This document shows, piece by piece, positions 18,068-26,020 of a stretch of DNA of 50,293 bases. The notes beneath the pieces are model-generated. The model was not told the DNA's origin and searched no databases. It saw nothing but the letters and a program-made list of their open reading frames with translations. Positions within the stretch are counted from its first letter, which is position 1, and each line of letters begins with the position of its first letter. The stretch comes from Paenibacillus tianmuensis (GTDB taxonomy: Bacteria > Bacillota > Bacilli > Paenibacillales > NBRC-103111), in contig NZ_FMTT01000047.1 of the NCBI RefSeq assembly GCF_900100345.1, positions 1 through 50,293 on the forward strand, given 5' to 3'. Made by a program: the position numbers and the translations under genes.

Positions 18068-19009
18068 ATGAAAACCGTCGTCGATATGCCAATGGAAACA
18101 GCCAGCGAGGAGGAGGTTATTTACCAGAACCCGCTGCTGTGCTTGAAAATATGGGAAATTTGCTGGGATTCGCCCTACCACGGCCTCTCGGACAAGTGGC
18201 AGTGGCACTACCACAAGGAAGTGGAGTTCCTTGCGATCATCGAGGGGCGGCTCGGCATCCAGACGAAGCATGAGTACACCGTTATCGGTCCCGGCGATCT
18301 GATCCTGCTGGGGTCCTCGCAGCTGCACCGGACGGCCAAGCTCGACCCGGGGATGCTTCGCTATATTGTGTTTCAGGTCGATTTGTCCCAGCATTTCGAT
18401 CAAAGCACGATGCCTTACCTGAACTGCTTTTCGGAGCTGACGCAGCCGCTATGGAAGCTGAATTATATTTTCCGCGACAATGACGCAGCGCAGCGGGAAG
18501 CGTACGCGCTCATTATGGATATTTTCGAGGAGTCCCAAAGCCGGATGCGCGGCTACGAGCTGGCCATCAGCGCTGCGATCAAGCGGCTGATGCTTCTGCT
18601 CATGCGAAGCGACACGGAGGGCGTGCTCGGCGGCGCAGAGGAAACCGAGCTGACCCGGCTCCGCCCGGCGCTCGATTACGTCGACCGGCACCTGAACGAG
18701 AAAATCGCCGTGGAGGACATGTGCGGGCTGCTGAACCTGAGCTACCATTATTTCATCAAGTACTTCAAGAAGGTCATGGGCCTCTCCTTCGTCGATTACG
18801 TCAACTACAAGCGCGTGAAAAAAGCCGAGCGCCTGCTGCTGACTCGCGATCTGAGCATCGTCGAGGTCGGCTTCGAGGTCGGCATCCCCAATATGGCTCA
18901 GTTCTACAAGCTGTTCAAACGGCATAATCACTGCTCGCCGAAGGAGTTCAAACAGCGGATGCGCGGCGAAGCGGGAGTCGGCGTGAGCGAAGCCACACCG
19001 CAGGCGTAG
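18068..19009 (+). CDS. AraC-family transcriptional regulator
   Basis: The 313-residue product has an N-terminal cupin-like sensing domain (about 35-100: WHYHKEVEFLAIIEGRLGI, GPGDLILLGSSQLH) and a C-terminal AraC DNA-binding domain with two helix-turn-helix units (VEDMCGLLNLSYHYFIKYFK and IVEVGFEVGIPNMAQFYKLF). This architecture is typical of sugar-responsive AraC regulators. The short spacing from the ThuA-like gene on the opposite strand suggests that gene as its target. Confidence 0.92.
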   Translation: MKTVVDMPMETASEEEVIYQNPLLCLKIWEICWDSPYHGLSDKWQWHYHKEVEFLAIIEGRLGIQTKHEYTVIGPGDLILLGSSQLHRTAKLDPGMLRYIVFQVDLSQHFDQSTMPYLNCFSELTQPLWKLNYIFRDNDAAQREAYALIMDIFEESQSRMRGYELAISAAIKRLMLLLMRSDTEGVLGGAEETELTRLRPALDYVDRHLNEKIAVEDMCGLLNLSYHYFIKYFKKVMGLSFVDYVNYKRVKKAERLLLTRDLSIVEVGFEVGIPNMAQFYKLFKRHNHCSPKEFKQRMRGEAGVGVSEATPQA

Positions 19010-19141
19010 GCAGCGGTTGGGGGACGCAATAAGCCTCTCATGCCACGAACGGCGGGCGGCGGGCCCTAAAGTACGGAGCGCCGGGGGCACGATAGTCCAA
19101 TATGAGAACGGCGGCGCGCGCCTAAAGGGTGCCATACAAAA

Positions 19142-19276
19142 TAGCGGAACTCAAGTGACTTATTCTCTCTAAACCAACGATGTCTGAGAAAATAGAGGAA
19201 GTACACTTCCTCTAACAGCCTTCGTCCTCATCACATTCACATTTTTCGACACGTATAAAGCACCTCAGTTCCGCTA
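19142..19276. repeat. Palindromic repeat (AGCGGAACT type)
   Basis: tagcggaact at 19142-19151 is the exact inverse of agttccgcta at 19267-19276; with three mismatches the match extends further inward. Inside lies a second hairpin, agaggaagt / cttcctct at 19194-19213. From memory, similar AGCGGAACT...AGTTCCGCT units recur between genes in Paenibacillus genomes, so this is probably a dispersed non-coding repeat or miniature element. The rest of 19010-19359 holds no gene that I can support. Confidence 0.65.
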
Positions 19277-19359
19277 CATTTTGGCGATCGGTCAAAAGAA
19301 ACAAATAGCGCATCTCAAAGTACTTCATTTGTCCATCATCTCCAGGACACCCACCCCCG

Positions 19360-19929
19360 CTACAAAAACACCGGTTTCCCATTCGGATTTAGCAGGTAAG
19401 CCCGAACGCGCAAGGTGCCCGAAGCCGGCACCAGCACCTGGCGCTTTAGGAGGCTCTGCAACAGCTCCCGCGCGTACCGCACGCTTACGCCTAAGTGTTG
19501 ACTCACTTCAGCAGGGGTCACCCGCCGCTGTTTATGAACAAGTAAGCGCACAATTTCTTTCTCCTTCAGTGTCAACGCGACCGGTACGTTCTCGTCCCCG
19601 AACCACCTGCCCATCAGTTGCTGGATCATTTGTTGGCAGCGCCTCGGCTTCTCTTTAATATCGTCGTAAGCAAAACGAATCACTTTCCAATCGTCGATCA
19701 CCAAATGATTCTGCCTGACAAGCCGGTCGGCAAATTGCCAGCGGCTCGCATCCCGGCTATGCGGACCGTAGCCGTCGATTTCGAAGCACACCTTGAACGG
19801 CGGGCGCAGATAAGCAAAATCCAAGTAACGGGTTCCATCCTTGAAGTCATGGACCTCAAACTCCGGATGCAAGTGCTCAAAATGTCCGACAGCCGGCCAC
19901 CACACTTCCTGCAAAAACAGTTTCTCCAT
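19360..19929 (-). CDS. DUF559-like nuclease-fold protein with winged helix
   Basis: The 189-residue product starts at 19929 (MEKLFLQ) behind AAGGAGGGG. The first part resembles the Vsr/DUF559 type of PD-(D/E)xK fold: YLDFAYLRPPFKVCFEIDGYG, then DRLVRQNHLVIDDWKVIRF. The Asp of LDFAY and Glu-x-Asp of FEIDG are candidate metal ligands. The second part (about 120-189) looks like a winged helix (LTLKEKEIVRLLVHKQRR, VTPAEVSQHLGVSVRYARE). Similar proteins seem common in Paenibacillus, sometimes labelled as regulators. Whether it cuts DNA is unknown. Confidence 0.65.
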   Translation of the reverse strand: MEKLFLQEVWWPAVGHFEHLHPEFEVHDFKDGTRYLDFAYLRPPFKVCFEIDGYGPHSRDASRWQFADRLVRQNHLVIDDWKVIRFAYDDIKEKPRRCQQMIQQLMGRWFGDENVPVALTLKEKEIVRLLVHKQRRVTPAEVSQHLGVSVRYARELLQSLLKRQVLVPASGTLRVRAYLLNPNGKPVFL

Positions 19930-20050
19930 ATGCCCGTGCCCCTCCTTCAACCGCCGCTGCCTCTCGCCCGTTGACGAGAGCATATGTGCTTGCAAAAAAG
20001 CTTCGTAAGCGTCTTGGAATGTCCTTCCTCAGGTTCACCTCCAAAAATAA

Positions 20051-20085
20051 AAAACCGCCCGATCTCCATTACCGGAGATGGACGG
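20051..20085 (-). terminator. Orphan terminator-like hairpin
   Basis: accgcccgatctcc and ggagatggacggt form an imperfect stem. On the minus strand it is followed by TTTTTTATTTTT, as in an intrinsic terminator. No gene is seen upstream on that strand, so it may end a small RNA starting in 20100-20210. In that stretch ggcacacgtagtgcc (about 20139-20153) is also self-complementary. Confidence 0.55.
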
Positions 20086-20215
20086 TGTGTGCTTCACAAC
20101 CAAATCATATAGCTTAATCATAAACGAATCGGGCAGTAACAAGCAAGGCACACGTAGTGCCCGGTTGTAGTCCCCCCTCGTCGCATAAAAATCCGTGGTA
20201 TTCCTTTTTCTGCCA

Positions 20216-20224
20216 TGCTATACT
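20216..20224 (+). promoter_or_regulatory. Extended -10 promoter of the erm leader
   Basis: TGCTATACT is an extended -10 box (TG-N-TATACT), about 55 bases before the leader-peptide ATG. The -35 region is weak (near GGTATT). Confidence 0.5.
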
Positions 20225-20278
20225 TTAAAAAAGGCTCGCGAACCTTTTACTCTAACAAATTCCGAGGTATTTTCTTTC

Positions 20279-20320
20279 ATGTGCATCCAAATGTGTATCC
20301 AATTCATGCGTTTGCGGTAA
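20279..20320 (+). CDS. Erm leader peptide ending in Met-Arg-Leu-Arg
   Basis: A 13-codon reading frame, MCIQMCIQFMRLR, begins at ATG 20279 with GAGGT about ten bases before it and ends at TAA 20320. It is too short for automatic gene calls but lies exactly where erm leader peptides do. Its end MRLR is the same motif as in the ErmD/ErmK leader (known to contain MRLR), where a macrolide-bound ribosome stalls on Arg-Leu-Arg. Codons MCIQ are repeated at the start. The role is inferred from the motif and position. Confidence 0.75.
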   Translation: MCIQMCIQFMRLR

Positions 20321-20324
20321 TGTG

Positions 20325-20392
20325 AGGTACAGAACACGTATTCCCGGCTAAAAACAGCTTTTCGCCCGGGTTTATTTGTGCTGTACCTTTTT
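20325..20392 (+). promoter_or_regulatory. Attenuator hairpin before erm
   Basis: aggtacag at 20325-20332, just after the leader stop, pairs with ctgtacct at 20381-20388. A run of five T closes it, so it is terminator-like. An inner stem (cccgg 20343-20347 with ccggg 20366-20370) strengthens it. A ribosome stalled at the end of the leader would cover the left arm and favour read-through into erm, the scheme proposed for ermK-type transcriptional attenuation. Confidence 0.65.
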
Positions 20393-20428
20393 CATTCCCC
20401 AAAAACGAATGAATGAGGTGCATTTTTT

Positions 20429-21283
20429 GTGATGTCCAAAAACAAACGTCCGTCCCGTCAAGCGGGGCGTCCTGCCCTTCCCAACTTTTCAGGCCAACAC
20501 CTGATCCGCGATAAATCGCTTGTCCGCCGCATGATCGAGCTTGCCCGACTCTCGCCCCAGCCGCTTGTGCTGGATATCGGGGCGGGAGCCGGCGCGTTGA
20601 CGCTTCCGCTCGCCCAAGAAGGCTGGCAGGTGCTCGCCATCGAGAACGATTCCCGTATCGCCGAAAAGCTCCGCGGCAAGATCGGAGAAACGGAAGGCAT
20701 TCGGCTCGTCGAGACCGACTTCTTAGAAATGCCGCTCCCCCGCAAGCCTTTTGGCGTCGTAGCCAACATCCCTTTTGCCATCACGACGGCAGTGCTCGGC
20801 AGGCTGATGGATCATCCCGCCGTCCCGTTCCGGCATGGCGTGCTGATCGTCGAGTTCGGGGCGGCCCGCCGCTTTACGGCCGATCCGGTCACGCAGGCGC
20901 GAATTCTGGGATGGCGCATGCAGTTCGATCTGAAGCTCGCCGAGCCGGTATCGCCTGATCGCTTCTCGCCCCCGCCCCGGGTGCATTGCGCGATCTTGAC
21001 CGTACGCCGCAAAAATGAGCCGCTCGTGCGGCCGAGCGACCACGCCCGCTTCATGGGGCTCGTCACGCAAGCGCTCCGGGTGCCCGGCGCTCCGTTACAC
21101 GCGGCGCTCGGGCCTTGGTTTACCCCGGCCCAGTTGAAGCATCTCGTCAAGCTGCTGCGGGTGGACCGAAGCGTACCGGTCGGCGCCTTGAACGAGCGAC
21201 AGTGGGCTGCCGTCTTCGAGACAATAATCCGCTATGTGGAGCCATACCGGTGGCCCAAAGCAGGCGGCTTGTTCAGGTGGTAA
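20429..21283 (+). CDS. erm: Erm-type 23S rRNA adenine N6-methyltransferase
   Basis: The 284-residue product is an Erm enzyme, which methylates A2058 of 23S rRNA and gives resistance to macrolides, lincosamides and streptogramin B. It resembles the ErmD/K/34 branch: PNFSGQHLIRDKSLVRRM near the start, the SAM motif VLDIGAGAGALTLPLAQ, the catalytic-site motif VVANIPFAITTAVL, then DRFSPPPRVHCAIL. The C-terminus ends with RQWAAVFETIIRYVEPYRWP, as in that branch. The start is GTG at 20429, eight bases after GAGGTG; ATG at 20432 is an alternative. GC content matches the core, so it may be an old chromosomal gene rather than a recent transfer. Confidence 0.92.
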   Translation: MMSKNKRPSRQAGRPALPNFSGQHLIRDKSLVRRMIELARLSPQPLVLDIGAGAGALTLPLAQEGWQVLAIENDSRIAEKLRGKIGETEGIRLVETDFLEMPLPRKPFGVVANIPFAITTAVLGRLMDHPAVPFRHGVLIVEFGAARRFTADPVTQARILGWRMQFDLKLAEPVSPDRFSPPPRVHCAILTVRRKNEPLVRPSDHARFMGLVTQALRVPGAPLHAALGPWFTPAQLKHLVKLLRVDRSVPVGALNERQWAAVFETIIRYVEPYRWPKAGGLFRW

Positions 21284-21419
21284 GCGTCAGCCCTTCCAGA
21301 ATTGCCGAAGAAGAAAACCCATTAAGGTATGACATTGACTATTTTGCCAATACTACGAACGTCGTCCGAACCGGCTGGAAACAGCCGGTCACCATGAAAA
21401 ACCGAAAGGAGAAGCTACG

Positions 21420-22097
21420 ATGGCTCGACAATCCGCAGTTCGCGGTGGAACGGGAACCAACTGGTTGATGGACCCGGAACTACCTTTTTCCCGCAACATC
21501 ATCCTGCAGCTGCTGCTCGCGGTTTTTGTTGTATTTTGGATCGTCATGGCGATCTCGCCGACCGACCGGATTCAATGGCTGATGGAAAACGTGCTTGTGG
21601 TCGCGGCCTTTTTCACCCTGCTGTTTACGTACAAAGCATTCCGCTTCTCGAATCTATCTTATTTGCTGATCTTTCTATTCCTCTGCGTCCATGTCTTCGC
21701 GGCTCACTATACGTATCAGAATACGCCGGTCGACCAGTGGCTGAAAGCTTCGTTTCATCTCCAAAGAAGCTACCTCGACCGGGTCGTTCACTTCTTGTTC
21801 GGCCTGTGTCTTGCCTACTGCCTCCGGGAGTTGCTTATCCGGGCCGCAGGTCTGCGCAATTTCTGGTCTTACGGGATTCTGGTCATGTCGATGCTCGGGT
21901 TCAGCGCGTTGTTCGAAATCGTGGAAATGGGGGCCGCTTCCGTGGCCGGACAAGCCGGAGCCGACTATCTCGGGCTGCAGGGCGATGTGTTCGATACCCA
22001 AAAAGATATGTTGATGGGACTCGTCGGCGCTATAATTTCGATGGGTACGCTCGCAATCATCTTGCACAAAACGAGGCACGCGAAGCCCTCTTCCTGA
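21420..22097 (+). CDS. DUF2238 membrane protein
   Basis: The 225-residue product is an integral membrane protein of the DUF2238 (YjdF-like) family. It has about six hydrophobic segments (starting NIILQLLLAVFVVFWIVMA) and the family block LFEIVEMGAASVAG followed by GDVFDTQKDMLMGLVGAI. Function is unknown. GAAAGGAG precedes the start. It follows erm by 136 bases on the same strand, but there is no further sign that they work together. Confidence 0.88.
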   Translation: MARQSAVRGGTGTNWLMDPELPFSRNIILQLLLAVFVVFWIVMAISPTDRIQWLMENVLVVAAFFTLLFTYKAFRFSNLSYLLIFLFLCVHVFAAHYTYQNTPVDQWLKASFHLQRSYLDRVVHFLFGLCLAYCLRELLIRAAGLRNFWSYGILVMSMLGFSALFEIVEMGAASVAGQAGADYLGLQGDVFDTQKDMLMGLVGAIISMGTLAIILHKTRHAKPSS

Positions 22098-22153
22098 TCC
22101 GGCATTCTGCCGCAGGGCCCAGCTTCTTCGGCATCCGGCCTGCGTCTACTCGC

Positions 22154-22186
22154 AAAAAAACGCCCCGGGAAATTACGGAGCGTTTT
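22154..22186. terminator. Hairpin between convergent DUF2238 and xylanase genes
   Basis: aaaacgccccg and cggagcgtttt form a stem with a short loop and A/T runs on both sides, so it can act for both strands. Confidence 0.7.
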
Positions 22187-22218
22187 CGTTGTAAGACAAG
22201 CGACGCCAAAGCCCGTGC

Positions 22219-23125
22219 TTAAGGGCTTTGCAGCGCATCTCTTATTTTATAGTACGGGAGCTTCGGCGCATAATGCTCGTCGTAGATGAGTCCGTTGCCG
22301 AATTCGTTGTATTCGTCCGCAGGCTGGAGCGACGAATAGCGGTCGGTAAATCCCCACATGGCGTAGGACGTAAACCGGTTATTCGCTTTGGTTGGCGCCA
22401 GGATCGATTTGAAATACTCCGCCTGCTTTTTGCGCAGCGTGTCCGTGACCTTGCCATGCATGTTTACGTCCAGCTCCGATACCCGCACCTCCAGACCAAG
22501 ATCGGTAAACCGTTTGGCCGTGCGCTTGAACTCGTTAACCGATACGGGATCGTGCGTCTCGTTGCCGTCTTTGCCGATATCTTCGTGAAGCTGAAAGCCG
22601 ATGCCGTGCAGAGGCACTCCGCGCGACTGGAGCCGCTGGACGAGCTTATACAGCGCGTCCGCTTTGTCGTCCTCCGCCTCGCAGCCATTTTCATTGATGT
22701 ACAGCTTGGCATCCGGGTCGGCCTCGTGAGCGGCGCGCAGCGCGATGTCCAGAAACTTCTCGCCCATTGCCTTGAACCAGATCGAATCCCGCAAGCCGAG
22801 GTTGACGTTAAAATTCTCTTCCTTGAGCGGCTCGTTTATAACATCCCACTCCTTAATTCTGCCCTTGTGCCGTCCGACCACTGTCTTCACGTGCTCCTCC
22901 ATGATGGCCTGGAGCTCGGAAGCGCTGTAGTTGCCCTGTGTGAGCCAACGGGGATTCGCCTCGCTCCAGACCAGCGCATGACCATGAATGTCCATACCGT
23001 TGCGTTCTGCGAAATCGACCAAGCTGTCCCCTTCCGCAAAAGCGTAAACGTTCCGCTGCGGATGAATGAATTGAAATTTCATGTCATTTTCCGGAGTCAG
23101 GGTACTGAATTCCCGTCCCAGGCAC
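22219..23125 (-). pseudogene. GH10 endo-1,4-beta-xylanase, 5' end lost
   Basis: Family similarity runs from REFSTLTPENDMKF (near 23118) to the stop at 22219. The glycoside hydrolase family 10 features are present: HGHALVWSEANPRW, the acid/base Glu in IKEWDVINEPL and the nucleophile Glu in RVSELDVNMHG. About 60-90 residues usually found before the TPEND block are missing, including the first strands and helices of the barrel. The open frame runs on to 23295, but that part is antisense to the group II intron remnant and has no GH10 similarity. The gene was probably cut by insertion or recombination at the intron, and the remnant is unlikely to fold. Confidence 0.85.
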
Positions 23126-23313
23126 AGGATGCAGCTCCGACAAGCAACGCGCAGTACGGCTACACCCTCGATGACTACATCGACTACATGAAGAACAGAC
23201 AGAAAACAAAGCATGCACGAAAGGTGCAGAGAGCAAAGGAACGAGGACAAGAGTATTACATGCCTGACCTCGTCCGGAAAATGCAATATGCACAACGCTT
23301 AGCGACATACTAA
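23126..23313 (+). pseudogene. Remnant of intron-encoded ORF, C-terminal end
   Basis: An open frame ends YMPDLVRKMQYAQRLATY-stop at 23313, 20 bases before domain V of a group II intron. Intron-encoded reverse transcriptases usually end just before domain V, so this is probably the tail of such an ORF. The residues (basic, many Lys/Arg) do not let me confirm a reverse transcriptase or maturase domain. The frame joins xylanase sequence near 23125. Confidence 0.4.
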
Positions 23314-23333
23314 TTTCAAGTTAAATCACGTTG

Positions 23334-23407
23334 GTGAGCCGTATGCCTTAGTAGGGCACGTGCGGTTCGATAAGGGGGAAGCCATAAGAATGGTTTCCCT
23401 ACTTAAT
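23334..23407 (+). mobile_element. Group II intron domains V and VI, 3' end
   Basis: Domain V reads GAGCCGTATGCC at 23334 and GGGCACGTGCGGTTC to 23369: the two ends pair and the AGC catalytic triad is in place. Domain VI follows as a hairpin, GGGGGAAGCCAT / ATGGTTTCCC, ending in CTACTTAAT, with a likely branch-point A seven or eight bases from the end at about 23407. The 5' part of this intron is absent here; the 5' fragment at 1195-1339 could be from the same intron family. Confidence 0.75.
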
Positions 23408-23504
23408 TTTACAAAATAAAACTTGTAGTTTATATTTGACCTAGGTTAATTTCACCTTATAAATTGACCGACTTAACCAAACTGTGGCAAAGGAGAAATT
23501 TGTG

Positions 23505-23639
23505 ATGAAACGTATTTTTCAAGATCCCACCTTTTCTTTCGAGCTGCTGCTTGCGAATGCCGTCATCTATAAGGGATGCAAGCTCATCCCCGTCCGGTTT
23601 AACAAGCTTTATGCGGCAGAGGGAGGAAGAGCCGGATGA
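23505..23639 (+). CDS. Small basic protein overlapping GH26-like gene
   Basis: A 44-codon frame starts at ATG 23505 behind AAAGGAG and ends at TGA 23639. It overlaps the GH26-like start by four bases (ATGA), so the two are translationally coupled. The sequence begins MKRIFQDPTFSFELLL and ends KLYAAEGGRAG. It is hydrophobic in the first half but has no clear membrane helix. I recognise no family; its good ribosome site and coupling suggest it is real. Confidence 0.65.
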   Translation: MKRIFQDPTFSFELLLANAVIYKGCKLIPVRFNKLYAAEGGRAG

Positions 23640-25138
23640 AGCTCAAAAAAACGTACCTTATTTCCGGCGCCGTATTGGTCGTTCTGCTCGGCGTTTTTAT
23701 CGCGCGATCCATGTTTTCCGAATCCGAATTCGATTCCCAATCTATGGCGACGTATACCGATTCGCCTTATGGGTATGAGCTGCGCTATCCGAAGCAAATG
23801 AAAGTCGACCAGTCCTTGCCTGGGATCAGAACTCGTTTTTCGGACGAAACGACCCAAATCGACGTGTACTACGACGATTTCAACGGCACCGTGTCCGACG
23901 CCGCCGCGTATATCGGGTACGGCAACAAGTTTATCGAGAATACGAAGGATCATCGCGTGAGCAAGAACGAAACCAAGACGATCGGCGGTCGGTCCGTCCA
24001 TTTGCTGAAATGGGAGCGCGATAAGCTCAAGCACGTGGAGAACGACAAACCCTACTATGCAACTGCCGAAATCGTCAAAAACGACAAAGAAATATACACC
24101 ATCGCGATCAAATCTAGCCAGCCCATCACGAATGACGAGAAGATCGTAAAATTGTTCCGGCTTATTCCGCCTCAAGGGGACAAGCCGGCGCTTGGCACGG
24201 TGACGAAGAAGGTGCCGCTCAAAACAAATCAAGAAACGGCGGAAGTGTACCGCAAGCTGTTTATGACGGACGGGCTGAAATGGGGCATTTTCGAGCCGAC
24301 GGCTCCAAAAAGAATGGATATTCTTCATGCGCTGGAGCAGAAGCTGGACTATAAGTTCAATACGTTGATCCTGTACAAGTCCTTAAACACGGAATTTCCG
24401 ATGGAAGAGTTAAAAAACGCGCAAAATGACAATCGTTTGGTTGAATTGACGATGCAAACGATGCGGTTCGGCGAACCGAACCCCAGCGTGATGTATGACA
24501 TTTTGAGCGGAAAATATGACGAGTATTTCACGAAATACGCGCAGGGTCTCAAGGAGTTCGGCCATCCGCTGCTGTTCCGGCTGAACAACGAGATGAACGG
24601 GGACTGGGTGCCTTATTCCGCCTATCACTACTCCAAGGACCCGGATCTGTATAACGAGGTCTGGAAATATATTTACCGGACCTTCCAGAGCCAGGGCGTC
24701 AATAACGTCCTGTGGGTATGGAACCCAAATCATCTGGACAAGCCTGGATTCAAGTGGAATCATTCGCTGCTTTATTATCCAGGCGACGAATTCGTGGACG
24801 TGGTCGGGCTGACCGCCTACAATACCGGCAACTACTATCCAGGCGAGAAGTGGAGCACGTTCGACGAGTTGTACGCGCCTTTGTACGCGGATTACACCAA
24901 ATGGTTCGAACAGCCGCTGATGATCACGGAATTTTCCTCAAGCTCGGTCGGCGGAGATAAAGCGAAATGGGTGGATCAGATGTTCAAGGACATTAAAAAA
25001 TATCCCAAGCTGAAAGCGGCCATCTGGTGGAGCCATACGGATTTCGATAAGGACAACCGTCCGGCCCGCAAGTATAAGCTGGACGAAGCGCCGGAGCTGG
25101 TAGAGCGGTTCCGGCAGCATTTGCAGGAATATAAGTAG
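23636..25138 (+). CDS. Membrane-anchored GH26-like glycosidase
   Basis: The 500-residue product has an N-terminal membrane anchor or signal (about 5-26), an extracellular region of about 170 residues with PsbP-like character (DSPYGYELRYPKQMKV), and a C-terminal GH26-like barrel (about 215-495). Candidate catalytic residues are the Glu of LFRLNNEMNGDW (acid/base) and the Glu of LMITEFSSSS (nucleophile), with VLWVWNPNHLD between them. GH26 enzymes cleave beta-mannan or mixed-linkage glucan; similar proteins sit in exopolysaccharide clusters. The substrate is not known. Confidence 0.85.
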   Translation: MKLKKTYLISGAVLVVLLGVFIARSMFSESEFDSQSMATYTDSPYGYELRYPKQMKVDQSLPGIRTRFSDETTQIDVYYDDFNGTVSDAAAYIGYGNKFIENTKDHRVSKNETKTIGGRSVHLLKWERDKLKHVENDKPYYATAEIVKNDKEIYTIAIKSSQPITNDEKIVKLFRLIPPQGDKPALGTVTKKVPLKTNQETAEVYRKLFMTDGLKWGIFEPTAPKRMDILHALEQKLDYKFNTLILYKSLNTEFPMEELKNAQNDNRLVELTMQTMRFGEPNPSVMYDILSGKYDEYFTKYAQGLKEFGHPLLFRLNNEMNGDWVPYSAYHYSKDPDLYNEVWKYIYRTFQSQGVNNVLWVWNPNHLDKPGFKWNHSLLYYPGDEFVDVVGLTAYNTGNYYPGEKWSTFDELYAPLYADYTKWFEQPLMITEFSSSSVGGDKAKWVDQMFKDIKKYPKLKAAIWWSHTDFDKDNRPARKYKLDEAPELVERFRQHLQEYK

Positions 25139-25152
25139 TCCCGGAGTCTGAT

Positions 25153-25196
25153 AAAAAACCGGTATCTCTGCCTCAGCGCAGACGTACCGGTTTTTT
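25153..25196 (+). terminator. Terminator of the GH26-like gene
   Basis: aaaaaaccggta pairs exactly with taccggtttttt, and an inner stem strengthens it. It lies 15 bases after the stop. Confidence 0.9.
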
Positions 25197-25396
25197 CGCG
25201 TTGCCGCACCTGTCAGCGCTCCGCCGCCCGTCCGCCTGAAACGGCCGTTCGCAAGCAGCGTGCCCGGCCTGCGTTCCTCAAGAACAATAGGCGATGCCTA
25301 TAAGCGGAATATGTAATGTGTATTTGCCAGACAAGCTCTAAGAGCGCATACTATTACATAAAGAGACTTGGAAAACAAGGAAAGGAGATCTTACCT

Positions 25397-26005
25397 ATGG
25401 GAAAAATGTTTCCGGCCTTGCTTCCCGAGCATGAGGCGTTTATTCGCAAGCAGCGTCTCTTCTTCGTCGGGTCCGCCCCGCTGGAGGCGGAAGGCCATGT
25501 GAACCTCTCGCCCAAAGGATACGATGTGTTTCGAATCGTCTCGCCGAACGAGGTAGGGTATTTGGACTTGACCGGTAGCGGGAACGAGACAAGCGCGCAC
25601 TTGGAGGAGAACGGCCGGATTACGCTGATGTTCGTTGCGTTCGAGGGCCCTCCTCTGATCTTGAGGCTGTATGGAAAGGGCCGCGTCATCCTTCCCGGCA
25701 CTGCCGACTGGGAGGCGTGGGCGCCCCGCTTCGAGCTGCTTCCCGGAGCCCGGCAAATTATCGGCGTCGACGTTGACTCCGTGAAGACCTCCTGCGGGTT
25801 CAGCGTCCCCTTCTACACGTACGAGCGAGAACGCGATACGCTGCACCGGTGGGCCGCGACCAAACGCGACGACGAGCTGAACGATTACTGGCGCAGCAAC
25901 AACGCAGTGAGCATGGACGGCATCCCGACGCCGCTCGGCCGGCGGATCGCCGAATCCGCTCCCTTCGAGGACGAACGGAGCGCCAACGAAAAAACTCGCC
26001 CTTAG
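25397..26005 (+). CDS. Pyridoxamine 5'-phosphate oxidase-family protein
   Basis: The 202-residue product has a flavin-binding split-barrel fold as in PNPOx-like proteins: IRKQRLFFVGSAPLEAEGHV near the start, VNLSPKGYDVF, ENGRITLMFVAFEGPPLILR and YGKGRVI. These proteins bind FMN, F420 or heme and are usually oxidoreductases of unknown substrate. The start at 25397 follows AAAGGAGATC. Its stop falls inside the hairpin it shares with the convergent sigB gene. Confidence 0.85.
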   Translation: MGKMFPALLPEHEAFIRKQRLFFVGSAPLEAEGHVNLSPKGYDVFRIVSPNEVGYLDLTGSGNETSAHLEENGRITLMFVAFEGPPLILRLYGKGRVILPGTADWEAWAPRFELLPGARQIIGVDVDSVKTSCGFSVPFYTYERERDTLHRWAATKRDDELNDYWRSNNAVSMDGIPTPLGRRIAESAPFEDERSANEKTRP

Positions 26006-26020
26006 CTGCAAAGGGCGAGT
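25994..26020 (-). terminator. Terminator of the rsbV-rsbW-sigB operon
   Basis: actcgccctt pairs perfectly with aagggcgagt; on the minus strand TTTTTT follows. It lies just after the sigB stop and overlaps the end of the convergent oxidase gene. Confidence 0.85.

Noticed and set aside
20122..20187. 22-codon minus-strand frame starting Met-Arg-Arg-Gly-Gly, considered as a type I toxin
   Set aside because: Lacks a hydrophobic helix and a clear ribosome site.
22228..23313. Plus-strand frame of 361 codons antisense to the xylanase
   Set aside because: Most is antisense to GH10 codons; only the last 60 codons have their own context (intron remnant).
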